The notes beneath the pieces were generated by a model. That model had not been told where the DNA came from and ran no database searches. It worked only from the letters and a program-made list of their open reading frames with translations. Of a stretch of 64,000 bases of DNA, positions 11,527 through 23,432 are shown one piece after another. The stretch is from Papilionanthe hookeriana x Papilionanthe teres (lineage: Eukaryota > Streptophyta > Magnoliopsida > Asparagales > Orchidaceae): NCBI GenBank assembly GCA_022702705.1, contig CM040425.1, positions 8,138,001-8,202,000 on the forward strand. Direction: 5' to 3'. The stretch's first letter is position 1. The number at the start of each line of letters is the position of its first letter. The position numbers and the translations under genes are program-made.

Positions 11527-11695
11527 AAATCTTGATCCCCGATAAATATATGTGCTTACAAATATGATATGAAAATTGGCAACAGCGCCAAAACACGGTC
11601 CCGTCCGGTAGATATATGTATGTGTGCCAAAAACTTGACTCCACACCAAATATATGTGATTTAGATATGAAAATTGTGATTTTATAATATGGGAT
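11511..11695 (-). repeat. Triplicated PBS/LTR-end segment of element A
   Basis: Three degenerate units of about 50-65 bp start at about 11513, 11578 and 11626. Each carries a GCGCCAAAA-like core followed by ATATATGTG; units 1 and 3 also share GATATGAAAATTG. The LTR/PBS junction has thus been repeated, so the functional LTR end could be at 11533 or near 11639. Confidence 0.5.
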
Positions 11696-13386
11696 ACTAC
11701 GCAAGTATACGTATCGTTTATCAAGTAATATAGGACTTTCTGATTAAGCCCCGAGATATCGAACTCACAGGGAAAATGTAAAATCTTTAAAGGAATCAGA
11801 GAAATTATTTTCTTACTTTCTTTGATTGTTTTCGAAAAATTATGTCTTGATTTTGAAAATTTTGAAGGTTGATATGTCTTTTGCAATTTTCTTAATAAAA
11901 TGCTAAACAAAAATTAAAATTACAATAACTAATAACACTGAATGTAAATACTATTAACTAGAATATCTTTTTCTTTCCTTTCATGAAGTAGTAATAATTC
12001 TTAAAGTATTGTTATGGAAGTATTCAAATTTTTGTTGTGACAGATAGAAGCAAATGTGTTCTTTACCCTTACTTGGTTCTATAAAGAACAAATGTTAATT
12101 TGAAATTTATATTATTTTGAACATGGTTAGGCAGGGAAGATACTAGTCTCTCACTCTAGAGTTCCCTCGATTCCCACCACCTGGGGGCTAACTTCTCATA
12201 ACAAAACTCAAAACATCAAACCAAATTAGGGGGTTTTAGCTCGTCACTCTAAAATCCTCTAATTTTACTCCCTTTATAAAAATATCTTCTAATATTAGAT
12301 TCAATTATATGGACTACAGTTCTCACCCATATAATTTCATGTGATTCTTACTAACTTTTATGAGACAATACCATATTGGATCTTACAAAATCTCAAGAAA
12401 TTTTACAACTTAACATGCCAAATTAAGAAGTAAAAAAGTTTTTAGAATCAATCTTCACAACTTCTTCCAACTTTTAAACACTTATACTTTCCACAACAAT
12501 TCTCTTTAAATTAATTACTTCTCCATTTAAGAAAGAAAAAGATAAATTAAACTACTCAGAATGCAGTGAGAAAATATAAAAACAAATTGATTTGAAATTA
12601 AAAATAATAATAAGAAAAATAATAAACGAAAGGAAATATCAATAAACTAAATAAAAGTAAACACTTATTTGAAAATTACAAGACTAAGGAAGTTCCTCTG
12701 AAACTTTGACTCTTCGCTAAACTACTCCTCAGATCAAGTCTCCCAACTCCGATGACTCAGAATACAGACTTCAGACTTCAATAAAAACTAAACTAAAAAG
12801 AAAGAAAAGAAGTAGAAAGAAGAATACTTCACTCCGACCCTTTTCTCATTTCTACTCTCTACTCCTGCTCTAAAATAAAAACTCTTAAAAAAGCAGTGGA
12901 AGAACAAAAGAAAGAAAGAAAGAACCGTTCAAAATGCAAAGGAAGGGTCTCTTAAACTTTCCTAAGACTCTCTTTAAATAGTAAACCAAAAGGTACCTTT
13001 GTGTCTCTTCAAAATGTGTCCAGATTTGATGTATCTACCAAGGAACGCAACCCTTCATTCAAACTTGCTGCCCAAAGGAAGTTATGGATGTTACCACCAA
13101 GAGTTGCATCCCATCCCCTTTGAAATTGGCTCCAAATCCATTTGAAATTTGATTTTTAACTGTGTCAGCTAAGCGCCAACCCAGCGGGGCTTAGCCGCCA
13201 GTGCCAAATTTTTTATTTTTCATTTTTTTTTGCTCCAAATTTGATCCAATTTTGCTCCTTTCATCATGACCATCCATTTTCATCATACATGAAAGAAAAA
13301 CACAAAATATCTTCCATTAAAGTGCAATATCATTAAAAATAGGTATAAAAATGTGCATAAAAATACTATATATTTTAGGTGTATCA
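11533..13386 (-). repeat. 5' LTR of element A
   Basis: About 1.85 kb from TGATACACC (minus-strand start, 13386) to the end next to the PBS. It shares the conserved block AAGTATACGTATCG...TCAAGTAATA (11700-11735) with the LTRs of B and C. The short GC cluster near 13170-13200 matches the GC-rich U3 arrays of the other LTRs. No gene. Small ORFs here are shadows. Confidence 0.7.
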
Positions 13387-14871
13387 CTTATGTAGCAAAT
13401 TGGATAATTTTTAGGAATAAGATATATTAAATATTGTATGTGCCAAATAGGAGAAATCTTATTATTTACCCTATTCAAAGTGTTATAAAGAACATCAACT
13501 AATCTTAGGTCTAGTCCATAAATTCGTGGTTAGGCTGGGAAGATACTGGCTCTCACTCTAAAGCTCCCACTTCCTTTCTCGTGAAAGCTAACTCTCACTT
13601 TAGTTTCCAAACACTAGGACCGAATTAGGGATTTTAGTCTGTTACCTTAACATCTCCAAGTCTACGCCTAATAAATCATATTTCTCTATTTATTTGCACT
13701 CAACTCCCATGAAATTTACCATCCATGGAATTTGAATGTGCTTCCACTTGGTTGAGAATTACACCGTCCTCTCGGGTCTTAATGCAATCACAACGAATTT
13801 TAACACTACAATGAGCCCTTATTGTAATGTAAATAAAGTGCAAGTAAAAACCATTACATTTATAATTAATAATTTTTTAACATTCATCCCAATATCTTAA
13901 ACATGAATCATACTCATTGCAAAAGAAAATTACAATGAAAACAATGGAATAATCTTCTCATGCCACTATTTCTAAGCAGAAAGAAAGAGTAAGAAAAATA
14001 CATCACAATACATGAAGAAAACACTACGGAAAACTTCATTTCATCAAATAAAATCCACTAGATAAGTGTTTACAAAATCATAAGATAATGAAGAACACAA
14101 TCCTTAGCTTTTTTCCCTTTGAAAGAAAGATAAAAATCTCTCCCACAAAGTCTCCCACTGATCCATGCAATGCTAGTGCATTCCCTTAAAGATTCTTTCA
14201 AAATCCCCTCTTCAATATCTCCAAAAAAGTAGAAATCTAAATTTCTACTCCTATTCTAAGATCTCTAAACATTCTCCACATTTTCACTAACATTCCCCAC
14301 TTTTTTGACATCAATTAACTCATTTAAAGTGTAGGGACGAACTTCCGAAGAGTTGCCTCAAGAATCCTTCCAAAAAGCGTCCAGATTTAACGTATATGAC
14401 AATGACCATCCAAAATCGCGTCCAAACTGTCTCAGGCACCATCGACACCATTTTCACATCCTTCTCTGCATTTGGGCGCCTTCGGTGCTGATTTGTGCAA
14501 CGCTAACATTTTGCTCCGTTTGGCTCTGTTTCAGCTCCGTTTCACCCCATTTCAGTTGCATTCCATTCCTAATATCTTACCGTACAAGATAAGCATAAAA
14601 GAAACTTTTTTTAAAGTGTAATTTTATTTAAAAATATGCAATAAGCATAAAGTAGATTAAGCATATAAAGACATATCAAAATGTGTCAAGCCAAATTTTA
14701 CTATCTTGCTCATTTTTGCTCTAAGTTGCGCCGTTTTTGCTTCTTTTTCTCCAACAGTCCATTTCTTGTACCTAAAACCAAAAATATACAAAATACCTTC
14801 CTTTAAAGTGCAATAACATTAAACTTAAGCATAAAATGTATATGAAAAATCAAGCATTTTTATGCGTGTCA
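13387..14871 (-). repeat. 3' LTR of element B, truncated by element A
   Basis: Aligns with the inner part of the 5' LTR of B (18770-20263): shared GTAGC(A/G)AATTGGATAAT, GGCTGGGA(A/G)GATACTGGCTCTCACT and the GTGTCA end. The missing outer ~370 bp corresponds to what lies beyond element A's insertion point. Confidence 0.75.
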
Positions 14872-14885
14872 ACTCCCTCAAACTT
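14872..14885 (-). other. Polypurine tract of element B
   Basis: On minus, AAGTTTGAGGGAGT lies directly before the 3' LTR start TGACACGC, where the plus-strand primer is expected. The related tract in element C is at 36288-36305. Confidence 0.6.
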
Positions 14886-16871
14886 AATTGTTACGTGTCC
14901 TCAAGTAACACTATAACTTTAATAACCAATATGTTGATTTGATGTAGTGGGTTTCAATAGAGTTTCCTATAATTTTATCTCAAAAATATTATAGTGTAAC
15001 ATAGGAGAAATTCTAGTAAATCAACCTAGGACTAGAGTGTAAGAATATCTCATATTCAACTTAGGAATCCTAATTTTCTATTTACTTCAAAAGTTATTGA
15101 AACTTGTTAAACTAAAGATTCATAGAAAGTATAAAAATAGAATTTAAGCACCTTATCTATAGCCATTTGAGTAATACCTTTAGAAATAAGAATAAACTTC
15201 GGATTGTTTCTAAGTCTTTTCATTTAAAAAGATTCAAGTGAAAGCAATTTTTGATTAGGCTTCTCCTCAAGCTTCTCCTCACATATTTTCCGTTCTCTTT
15301 TTTTTTTCTATTCTTTTTTTTCTTTATGGATCATTTTCAATCTCCTTTTTTTTTCTCTTTTTTATGTGAGGATTATTATATCTGGATAGACTTATAATAA
15401 TTTTGAATTTCACTATCCTCTTTCTAAAGTCCAAAACTCAAAACTTTCCTTCACTTTTTAAAAGTGAAAATATTAGTTTGAAATAGGTTTCAATAAAGGC
15501 TTAATTCTCAATAAGTATAAATCTAAGAATCTTAGCTTTTTAAATATTCAACTCCTTTCTCCATAAATAAAAAAATCATATTTCTGAAGTTTCCTACAAA
15601 ATATCTTAACTCTAGAACAGTTCTTCATATAGGATTTCAACAAAGTTATTTTTCTAACATTCCTAAAATCAAAATTATAATAACTTAAAGGTAATACCAC
15701 ATACCACGTGCCATTTTAAAAGTGATATTAAATTAAATATGAGCTACTGAGGACCAATAAAGTTAGGTTTTGTTTTTTAAAATTTTCTCCTCCCCAAACT
15801 TGAATTTTAAAATATTTTATAATTAATTTCATAAAATGTAACAGGAAGAAAAAGTAAAAGTTGAATCTACTTACTACTAAAATATTCTATTAAATTCATA
15901 TACATGCATAATCATGATAGAATGATTGCAGGAGAAAGTACATGTCCAAAACATGCTTGCAATAATATTAAACTAAAAAGAAGTATACTCACATTAAAAT
16001 TTTATTTTTCTTCCTACCCCCAAACTTGATTTTAATATATATAATATTTATTATAGAAAATAGAAGTAGGAAAAAAAATAGTTCAAAAATTCTATCTACC
16101 ACAAATGTCTATCAAAAACATCTATAATTATTAATCAGGATAGAAATCACGTAGCAAAATTTAAATCTAAACTAAACATGTCAGAATGAAATTAACTAAA
16201 AAAAAGTCTAACTAGCATAATAGGCATCAGCATAGGAATATAAAAATATTCTTCAAGTCTTATAAAAAGTTGTAATACACAAACTAACACATATGATAAA
16301 TGAAGTTAATTCTTACATTAACTCATCACATCTCATGAACTTACTTCCAAATTCTAACAGAATCACTACACTAATAAATTAGGTACATTTTAAATGATTT
16401 TACATATTAAAATACCACAAATTAGATTATCCCTAATAAGTTGGGTTGTGAACACCAAACTCAGGCATCACCTTATCCCACTAAGTATGCACCTCTAACA
16501 GTTATAAATCGTAGTGTAAAAAATCCACAAGTTACTCATCAAATAGGTTCATGACTCCTATCAAATGAAATCAATGTCAGAGAAAGGAAGTAACAAAATT
16601 TAAATGGATCTTCCATTATTCAAATTCATGACATCTTTTGTAAAACTCAAGTCTGAGTGAGACCCGAGTCATAGTGGATTCGTCAATCCAACTACTACAA
16701 GAGAATATACAAGTCTAACCATAATAAGAAGTTAAAGAGAAACCTCCATCATGACACACGAAAATCAAATTAAACCATTAGCAATCCAAAAATCACTAAT
16801 CATTAATCAAGTTGATCAGTCCATAAAAAAGCAAACACAATACAACACTAACAATCATGAATTCAAGCATT
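14886..16871 (-). other. Non-coding 3' region of element B
   Basis: About 2 kb without a credible ORF. It is homologous along its length to 36306-38510 of element C. Shared landmarks: TTACGTGTCC(T/C)CAAGTAACACTATAAC, long T/C runs near 15296-15360, and TATCTGGATAG followed by AATAATTTTGAATTTCACTATCC. It occupies the position where full-length Athila elements carry an env-like region. No env-like protein is visible. Confidence 0.6.
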
Positions 16872-17390
16872 CTAAATCAAACCACACTGATAACTATGGG
16901 TTGTCTCCAATAAAGCGCTTGGTTTAATGTTGCCAGCTTCACAAATGATTCCTCCTCGATCAAAATTTAAATTAAGTAATCCACAATCAATCGTCCAAAT
17001 TTTTTTAGATCTAGGGATTTCTACAAAATCCTCAAATTTTAATTTATCTTTCAGCTCTTTCTTTTCAGATTGATTCATATCATTGTTCCTTATATTTATT
17101 TCTTGATTCAATATTCTTCTATTGATTTTCTGAATTTGCATATTTATATCATTCTTAAAATTTCTAAGAAATGGATCTCTATAAGATACTTCAAGATCTC
17201 CTAAATTTTGGACTAGATTCTCTCTAGATAATTCAATTTCTAGATCAAAATCTTCTATGTCACTTATCTATTTCAAGTTATCTTCTAATTCTTCCCCTTG
17301 GTACTGAATAAATTGTGGAGAAGGTCTTTCTATATTTATCTTAGTTGAGGAAATAGTTTTTTCTAATTCCTTAGGAATTTCCTTCATTGG
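16872..17390 (-). pseudogene. Conserved ORF of unknown function, element B
   Basis: About 170 codons with one internal stop (near 17268). The central part reads GEELEDNLK...SRENLVQNLGDLEVSYRDPFL, then MQIQKINRRILNQEINIRNN and a basic/acidic alternation suggesting a coiled coil. The same protein lies in element C (38515-38990). The N-terminal PKELEK segment resembles the tail of Athila gag, so it may be a much-diverged gag C-terminus with an extension. Not recognised beyond that. Confidence 0.45.
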
Positions 17391-17479
17391 TCTTTATCCT
17401 TATCCTCATGTTTGAACTCAAAGTTCTTTTGAAACATTATCTTCTAAATATTAGTTCGATAACTTTATATTGCTCATCA

Positions 17480-18202
17480 TTCATCTGCTCAAGGTTTATC
17501 TCAGGGTCACTAGGTAAAATCTCTGGGGGGGTAACTGTTAATTGAACTAATAATCTGCCTCAGTTGGTTTTCCATATTCCTTATTTCAGCCCCTGGACTT
17601 TCCAACTAACTCTGCTTTTGATTAACATCCTCTTATAATAGTATTTTCTTCTTCTCATTATGTGGGTTAAAGTTAAAATTATGAGGAAAATAGAGTTCAT
17701 AATTAAAATCACCCTGACTATTCCAAGTACATGTCTGATTAAATTGATTATCTTCCTAAAATTGGTTTTCTCCTCCAAAATTTTTATTCTAGTTAAAGTT
17801 CAAATAATCTTCCCAACCTGGGTTGTAGAAATTGGAATATAGATTATGTATTTCATGGCTAGTTTCAAAATATTTAGGCTCAATCAATTGTCCAAAAGAA
17901 TTTTTCTTAATAACTGAGGAACCTTGACGATAACTCTTTATGTATTAATCTAACTTCCTTTTAATATTTGCAATCAGAGAAATTAAAATAGTAAACATAT
18001 CTTCTTGAAAATTCACCACTCTTTCGGGGTTTTCTCTTTCAAAGCTACTAGCATTATAATCCAAATATGAATATTCATTATATTGTTGATCTGCCATTTC
18101 TACATTAAACTCACAGAGTCTTTTCTGATTCATCATCCTCCTTAAAGTTCTCCCTAAATTTGAGTCATAAAATTCAAGGTCTGCAGCTACTGAACTATGC
18201 AT
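17480..18202 (-). pseudogene. gag: gag remnant of element B lacking the capsid core
   Basis: It starts MHSSVAADLEFYDSNLGRTL, which fits the gag N-terminus of elements A and C, and is intact to 17945. After about 60 residues it jumps to the segment before the gag C-terminal part (FTILISLIANIKRKLD), then IHNLYSNFYNPGWEDY, matching C's NLYSNFYNP. The capsid-like core is absent. Past 17945 it is broken by stops; a further fragment lies at 17581-17778. It can supply no normal Gag. Confidence 0.55.
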
Positions 18203-18373
18203 ACAAATGTAAAGTTTTAACTAATAGGACAGATATCAAAAAAAAAATTTTGTATTATAGAGTTTTTTTGAAAACAAATACACAATAATTAAACACACTA
18301 TATAATAATACTATAGATTCCAAATATAAGTCTTATAGGTTTAACTAAAATTCTCCTAATGTTCTTACCGATG

Positions 18374-18392
18374 CTTCCCAACAACGGTGCCT
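18374..18392 (-). other. Primer binding site of element B (decayed)
   Basis: On minus, AGGCACCGTTGTTGGGAAG next to the LTR is a degenerate form of the tRNA-Asp-type PBS seen in element A. Confidence 0.55.
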
Positions 18393-18401
18393 AAAACTTA
18401 A

Positions 18402-20263
18402 TGCGCCTTAGGCGTGTGTTATTTTTTAGTATGTTTTTATGTTGGTATGTACGTTTACACACTAGAGATTCTACGCAAGTATAAGTATTGTATCAATTAA
18501 TACAAGGCTCTAATGAAGTCTCATTTATCGATCCCATAGGGAAGCAAGGTAAGAGGTCGTTAGTCAAATTCTAGTCTACTTCTATCAGACTTTAGTTTGG
18601 AAGGTCGAGATAAGTGGTTTTTCTAACAAATAATCCTAAAGATAAGCTTAAGTTTAGAACAAGTAATAACTAATCCTAAAGGAAAATATTAATTCTAAAG
18701 ATAACCCCTTTCTGGATAAATTGGTTTGGATACTTTTGATATGTTAACAACTACTATTCTTTTGTAGCGAATTGGATAATGTTTAGGAATGTGATAAATT
18801 AAATATTATATGTGCCAAATAGGAGCAATCATACTCGTTATCCTCTTCTGAGCGCTATAAATAACATTGGATAATCCTAGGTTTAGTCCCTAAATCCATT
18901 GTTAGGCTGGGAGGATACTGGCTCTCACTGCAGTGCTCTTACTTCTCTTCCCTTGAAGGCTAACTCTTTCTTTAGTTTCCAAACACTAGGACCAAATTGA
19001 GGATTTTAGTCTGTCACCCTAAAATCTCCAAATCTACGCCCAATAAACCATATTTCCCTATTTATTTGTACTCAACCCCCATGAACTTCACCATCCATGG
19101 AATTTGAATGTTGTTCCACTTTGTTGAGAATTACATCTCCCTCTCGGGTCTTAATGCCCACAATGAATATTAACACTACAATGGGCTCTTATTGTAATGT
19201 AAATAAAGTGCAAATAAAAACCATCACATTTGAAACTAAAACTTCTTTTAGCATGCATCCCAATATTCTAAACATGAGTCCTACTCATTGCAAAAGAAAA
19301 GTAGAATGAAAACGTTGACATAATCTTCTCATGCCACTGTTTCCAAGTAAGAAGAGTAAGAAAAACACATCACAAAGCACGAAGAAAACATAACGAAAAA
19401 CTTCATTTCATCAATGAAAATCCACTAGACAAGTATTTAAAAAATCATAAGATAATGAAGAACACAATACTTAGTTTTTTCCCCTTGAATGAAAGATGAA
19501 AATCTCTCTCACAAAGTCTCTCGCTGATCCATGCAATACTAGTACATTCCCTTTTAGATTCTCTCAAAATCCCCCCTTCCAATTTCAAAAAAGGTAGAAA
19601 TCTATAATTCTACTCCTATTCTAAGAACTCAAAACATTCTTCACGTTTTTCCTAACATTCCTTACTTGTTTCTGACATCAAATCGCTCTTTTAAAGTGTA
19701 GGGACGAATTTCCTCATAGTTGCCTCAAGAATCCATCCAAAAAGTTTTCAGATTCAATGTATATGACCAATAACCGTCCAAAATCGCATCCAAACTATCT
19801 CAGGCACTGTCGGCGTCATTTTGGGCACTGTCGGTGCCAATTTCACGTCCTTCTCTGGATTTGGGTGCCGTCAGCGCTGGTCTGCGCAGGGCCACCATTT
19901 CGCTCTGTTTGGCTTTGTTTCAGCTCTGTTTCGCCCCGTTTCAGTTGCGTTGCATTCCAAACATCTTGACCTACAAGATAAACATAAAAATAAACTTTCT
20001 TTAAAGTGTAATTTGATTCAAAAATATGGAAGAATTGTAAAGTAGATTAAGCATATAACGACATATGGAAATGTGTCAAGCCAAAATTTGATTTCTTACT
20101 CATTTTTGCTCTAAATTGCACCATTTTTTCTTTTTTTTCTCCAAGAGTCCATTTTGTTGTTCCTAAAATAAAAAATATGCAAAATTTCTTCCTTTAAAAT
20201 GAAATATCATTAAACTTAAGCATAAAATGTATATAAAAAATTAAGCATTTTTTAGGCGTGTCA
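18402..20263 (-). repeat. 5' LTR of element B
   Basis: 1862 bp from TGACACGCC (minus-strand start, 20263) to 18402. The U3 has a GC-rich array near 19800-19900 with repeated CACTGTCGGCG-like motifs. The block near 18475-18540 (CTACGCAAGTATAAGTAT...ATCGATCCCAT) is shared with the A, C and D LTRs. Confidence 0.75.
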
Positions 20264-22314
20264 CTAGGCTTGGTCCCAAAGTGGTTAGGCATGGCTAAGG
20301 CCTATGATCAAATACCCCTAAACCCTGGTTCCGCTCTATCCTATAATTAAAATCCCAAATTCCAAAATATTTACCAAAACCACCAAGTTCATTCCAAAAT
20401 CTCACCCAAATCAATTTGAACCAAACATACCAAAATTAGCCAAATTACCAAAATTCCCCCAAAATACCTAAGATTGCAAAAATCCAAATTTCACCCAATT
20501 CAATCCCAAAAATCATTTCGAACTTCCCTATATCACAAAATTACCCATAATTTGCCAAATTTCACCAAATTGACTTTTAACCAAAATCCTAATTTTGCCC
20601 CTAAAGTTGACAAATCCCAAGATCAACTTAACCAAATTGATCTCAAATCTTCCCAATTTCAATTCTAAACAAAAATTCAACTTCACAAATCTCAATTGAA
20701 ACCAATTTGAAGCCCAATTGAACTAACCCTAAACCCTAATTTAAATTTCGAGCTAAAATCCATAATTTGACTCTATCCTTAGATTTCATCAAATTAAACC
20801 CCATAACTAACCCAATTTCCTCAATTTTGAATTCTAAACTCTTCATAACATTATCCTAGTCCAATTCGAACTCTCAATTGGACTAGACCCAAACTCAAAC
20901 CAAACCCAAACCCCCTAATTTTGACATAAAATCCCAAATTCCCAAAAATTAAGCTACATGACCAATCAATTTCTTCAAATTTCAAATCTAAATCAAATTC
21001 CAACACACCTAAATCCAATTTCAATCAATACCAATTCAATTTTATTAACCCATAATCAATTTCAAACATGAAAATAATCTCATGCATACTAAAAGGCCCA
21101 TCCACTTATGCATTTTGAAAAGCCCATGACATCATTTTTAAATGCCCAATTTGAGCCTACATGACCAAAAAGTCAACTGTCCTTCATCCCATGATAATTT
21201 AAATCATTTCATGATGGCACCATATAAAGCATACCAAGCATACATGACTTCTTACCCAAATTAGGCCTCATGGCATGATCTTTTAAAATTCATGAAAATC
21301 CAAAATACAATTTGCATGAAACAATCTCATGGCCTCATACACATCATGACATGACTCATGAAGCCTTCCATGGCCATCCTAAAGTCAATTTTTCTAAATT
21401 TGGCTAGTAGAGGTGACCACCCCTTCTCTCCTTCGCTTGGACTTACCCCTTTTTAAAATAAATAAACCACTTTCCTAAACCCCCAAGACAGCCATTTGAC
21501 CTCACCTAAACATACTTGAGGACCTTAAGAGCAGCTCTAACCACTTTAGGACCTCATTTAGCCAAGTGAATAAGGGGTTAAACCTAACCTAGCCAACTTA
21601 GCCAAAACTTCAAATCCACTTTGAATTTTCACCATGGAGCGACTTTAAAACCAAATTGATTCCACCACTAAACCTCTCTAGCTCAACTGAACCAGAGAGT
21701 AAACTAACCCTGGCCAACCAACCATCCCAGCAACTAGAAAGCACCGTGGCCGAGTAGACAACAATGACTTAAACCCAAAATTGAACCTACTTGATGTGTC
21801 CTACTGCCATTGGCCACTGAAGCACTTCTTCTCTCCACCTAACAGGCCTCCCTACCCCCATGGCTAGCCATGGTGACCACTCAAACCTCCTCAATAAATT
21901 AAGCCACCCTCCACAGCTAAAAGGGATGATGAATCAAACCTGAACCAAACATTGTCAAAACTGTCCCAAAACATCCCCACAGCCCAGAGAGGCTTATCTC
22001 CACCATTTTCCAGCCTCCATTACCTCTATCTTAGCTCAATTTCAGAGCTCAAAATCAGACCAAAAATAGGAAACCCCTCCAAACTCCAATCCCCAAATTG
22101 AATTGCCATAAGCTTCCCCAGAGCAAACGAGGGAGTTCACCATCAATATCCCCCTCTGTCAAGCTCTCTGCACCAGTGTTAGACCAAGCCCAAATTAGCC
22201 TCTAACTACTTTCATGTATAGACCTCTAGAGAGCTTAAATTGGAACTTGAAGGAGCAGCGAAAGGTCACAATGAATGTCTAGAACACTTCTGATTGAGGT
22301 CTCCCCTCTCAGAG

Positions 22315-22324
22315 AAAGGTATGA
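22315..22324 (+). other. Candidate 5' splice site in LTR copy 2
   Basis: AAAG|GTATGA, GT at 22319-22320, about 427 bp past the decayed TATA position, as in copies 1 and 5. If paired with the acceptor at 27056 the intron would be about 4.7 kb and would remove the PBS. Confidence 0.45.
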
Positions 22325-23409
22325 ATTAAAAAACCTAAATTCAAGCTTTTTTTAGGACTTTGTTAAGAAAATCTACATTCCATGCATGATCAACGGTATA
22401 TATATGTTCATCTCGGTAAGATGCATGTGTAGAAACAAACTGTGAGTGATTTGGTTAAGTATGGAGTGAGAATGAAGCACTTTAGTGTGGACAGTTCTTA
22501 GCCTAGAATGGATAGGGACGATGACTAAGAACCTTCTGATCAAGCGTGTATCACATGGACAACTAGGATGGAGTTGGACAGAAGAACGGGACGTGAACTT
22601 CAGGCTGTGTGGTGGGTGACTCGGATGGCAGCGCTAAATGGAGAGACGTCGTGTGTGCTTTAGCAGCTGCCGAGGTTGAGTCAACGCTGAGTTGGATAAA
22701 TAGAAAAATATGGAATTTAGGATTTATTTAATTTAACAATATTTAAAAATGCATAATTTAGTGTAAAAAATTTACAAAAATAAAATAAAAAAAAACCTTC
22801 TTGCTTAGTGAATAGAGGAGAATAAGGTGTAATAAAAATTAAAATTATTTGACTTGTATTTATTTTTAAATTGATTAAACACTTTAAAACTGAATTAAAT
22901 CATAACTCATGAATAAATTATCACCATGTCATGAAATTTAGAGGATTTTAACTTCTCATTCTTAGGTGTGTTCCTTGATTTTTCCAAGACCAGAGAACAC
23001 TTCTAAGTATAAAATCCCTAATATTCAAGTAAACCACCTCTGTTTAATTAAAAATTCTTATTAATTTGAATATAAGTCAGAAAAATATAAAAATAAGTTT
23101 GGTAGGTTCATTGTGGTCAAATGATCCTAGGGAAATATAAAATGGATTTTATAAATTAAAAATGGCACATTATATAATTAACTAAAAAAAAGCTTAAGAA
23201 AAATCAAATAATTAAAATATAATTAGAAAAATTACAAAACCAAATCAAAACTAAAGTAAATGGAAAAGTGAAATCACCATAAAAATTTAAACTCAATATG
23301 AATTAATTTAATCACTAAACCTGATTTTCTAAGTGAAAAGGTATTTTTTTCATTAAGATAATTACAATAATTAAAATATAAGTCAAAAAATAATAAAATT
23401 GGTTTTGAG

Positions 23410-23432
23410 AGTTCCCTGTAACCTAGGGAACT
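23410..23432 (+). other. Perfect inverted repeat within LTR hairpin array
   Basis: AGTTCCCT (23410-23417), loop GTAACCT, AGGGAACT (23425-23432). It is the best-preserved core of the degenerate units found in copies 1, 2 and 3. Confidence 0.6.

Larger units (their letters stand above)
7117..13386 (-). mobile_element. Athila-type Ty3/gypsy element A (3' half missing)
   Basis: Read on the minus strand: 5' LTR (13386-11533), tRNA-Asp-like PBS, gag, protease, RT, RNase H and integrase. The integrase is cut at 7117 by LTR copy 1. The rest of the integrase and the 3' LTR would lie left of the window. Its right end (LTR start TGATACACC on minus) sits inside the 3' LTR of element B at a point where B's other LTR reads through. 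CTTAT at 13387-13391 is the likely target duplication, but its partner is outside the window. All genes are broken. Confidence 0.8.
13387..20263 (-). mobile_element. Non-autonomous Athila-type element B
   Basis: 5' LTR 18402-20263, PBS, gag remnant lacking its core, a conserved ORF of unknown function, a long non-coding region, a polypurine tract and a 3' LTR (13387-14871). The 3' LTR's outer part is displaced by element A. There is no pol at all, so mobility would depend on an autonomous partner. It inserted in Ogre LTR copy 2. CTAGG (20264-20268) is the probable target duplication, but its partner is not in the window. Confidence 0.7.

Noticed and set aside
11476..11910. 144-codon minus ORF next to the PBS of element A
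   Set aside because: It is LTR and PBS sequence and reads through the tRNA primer site.
14353..14592. 79-codon ORF in the 3' LTR of B, with related ORFs at 19757-20045 and 35699-35941
   Set aside because: All lie in the GC-rich U3 of Athila-type LTRs. The readings follow DNA homology but differ in frame and length, so coding is unlikely.
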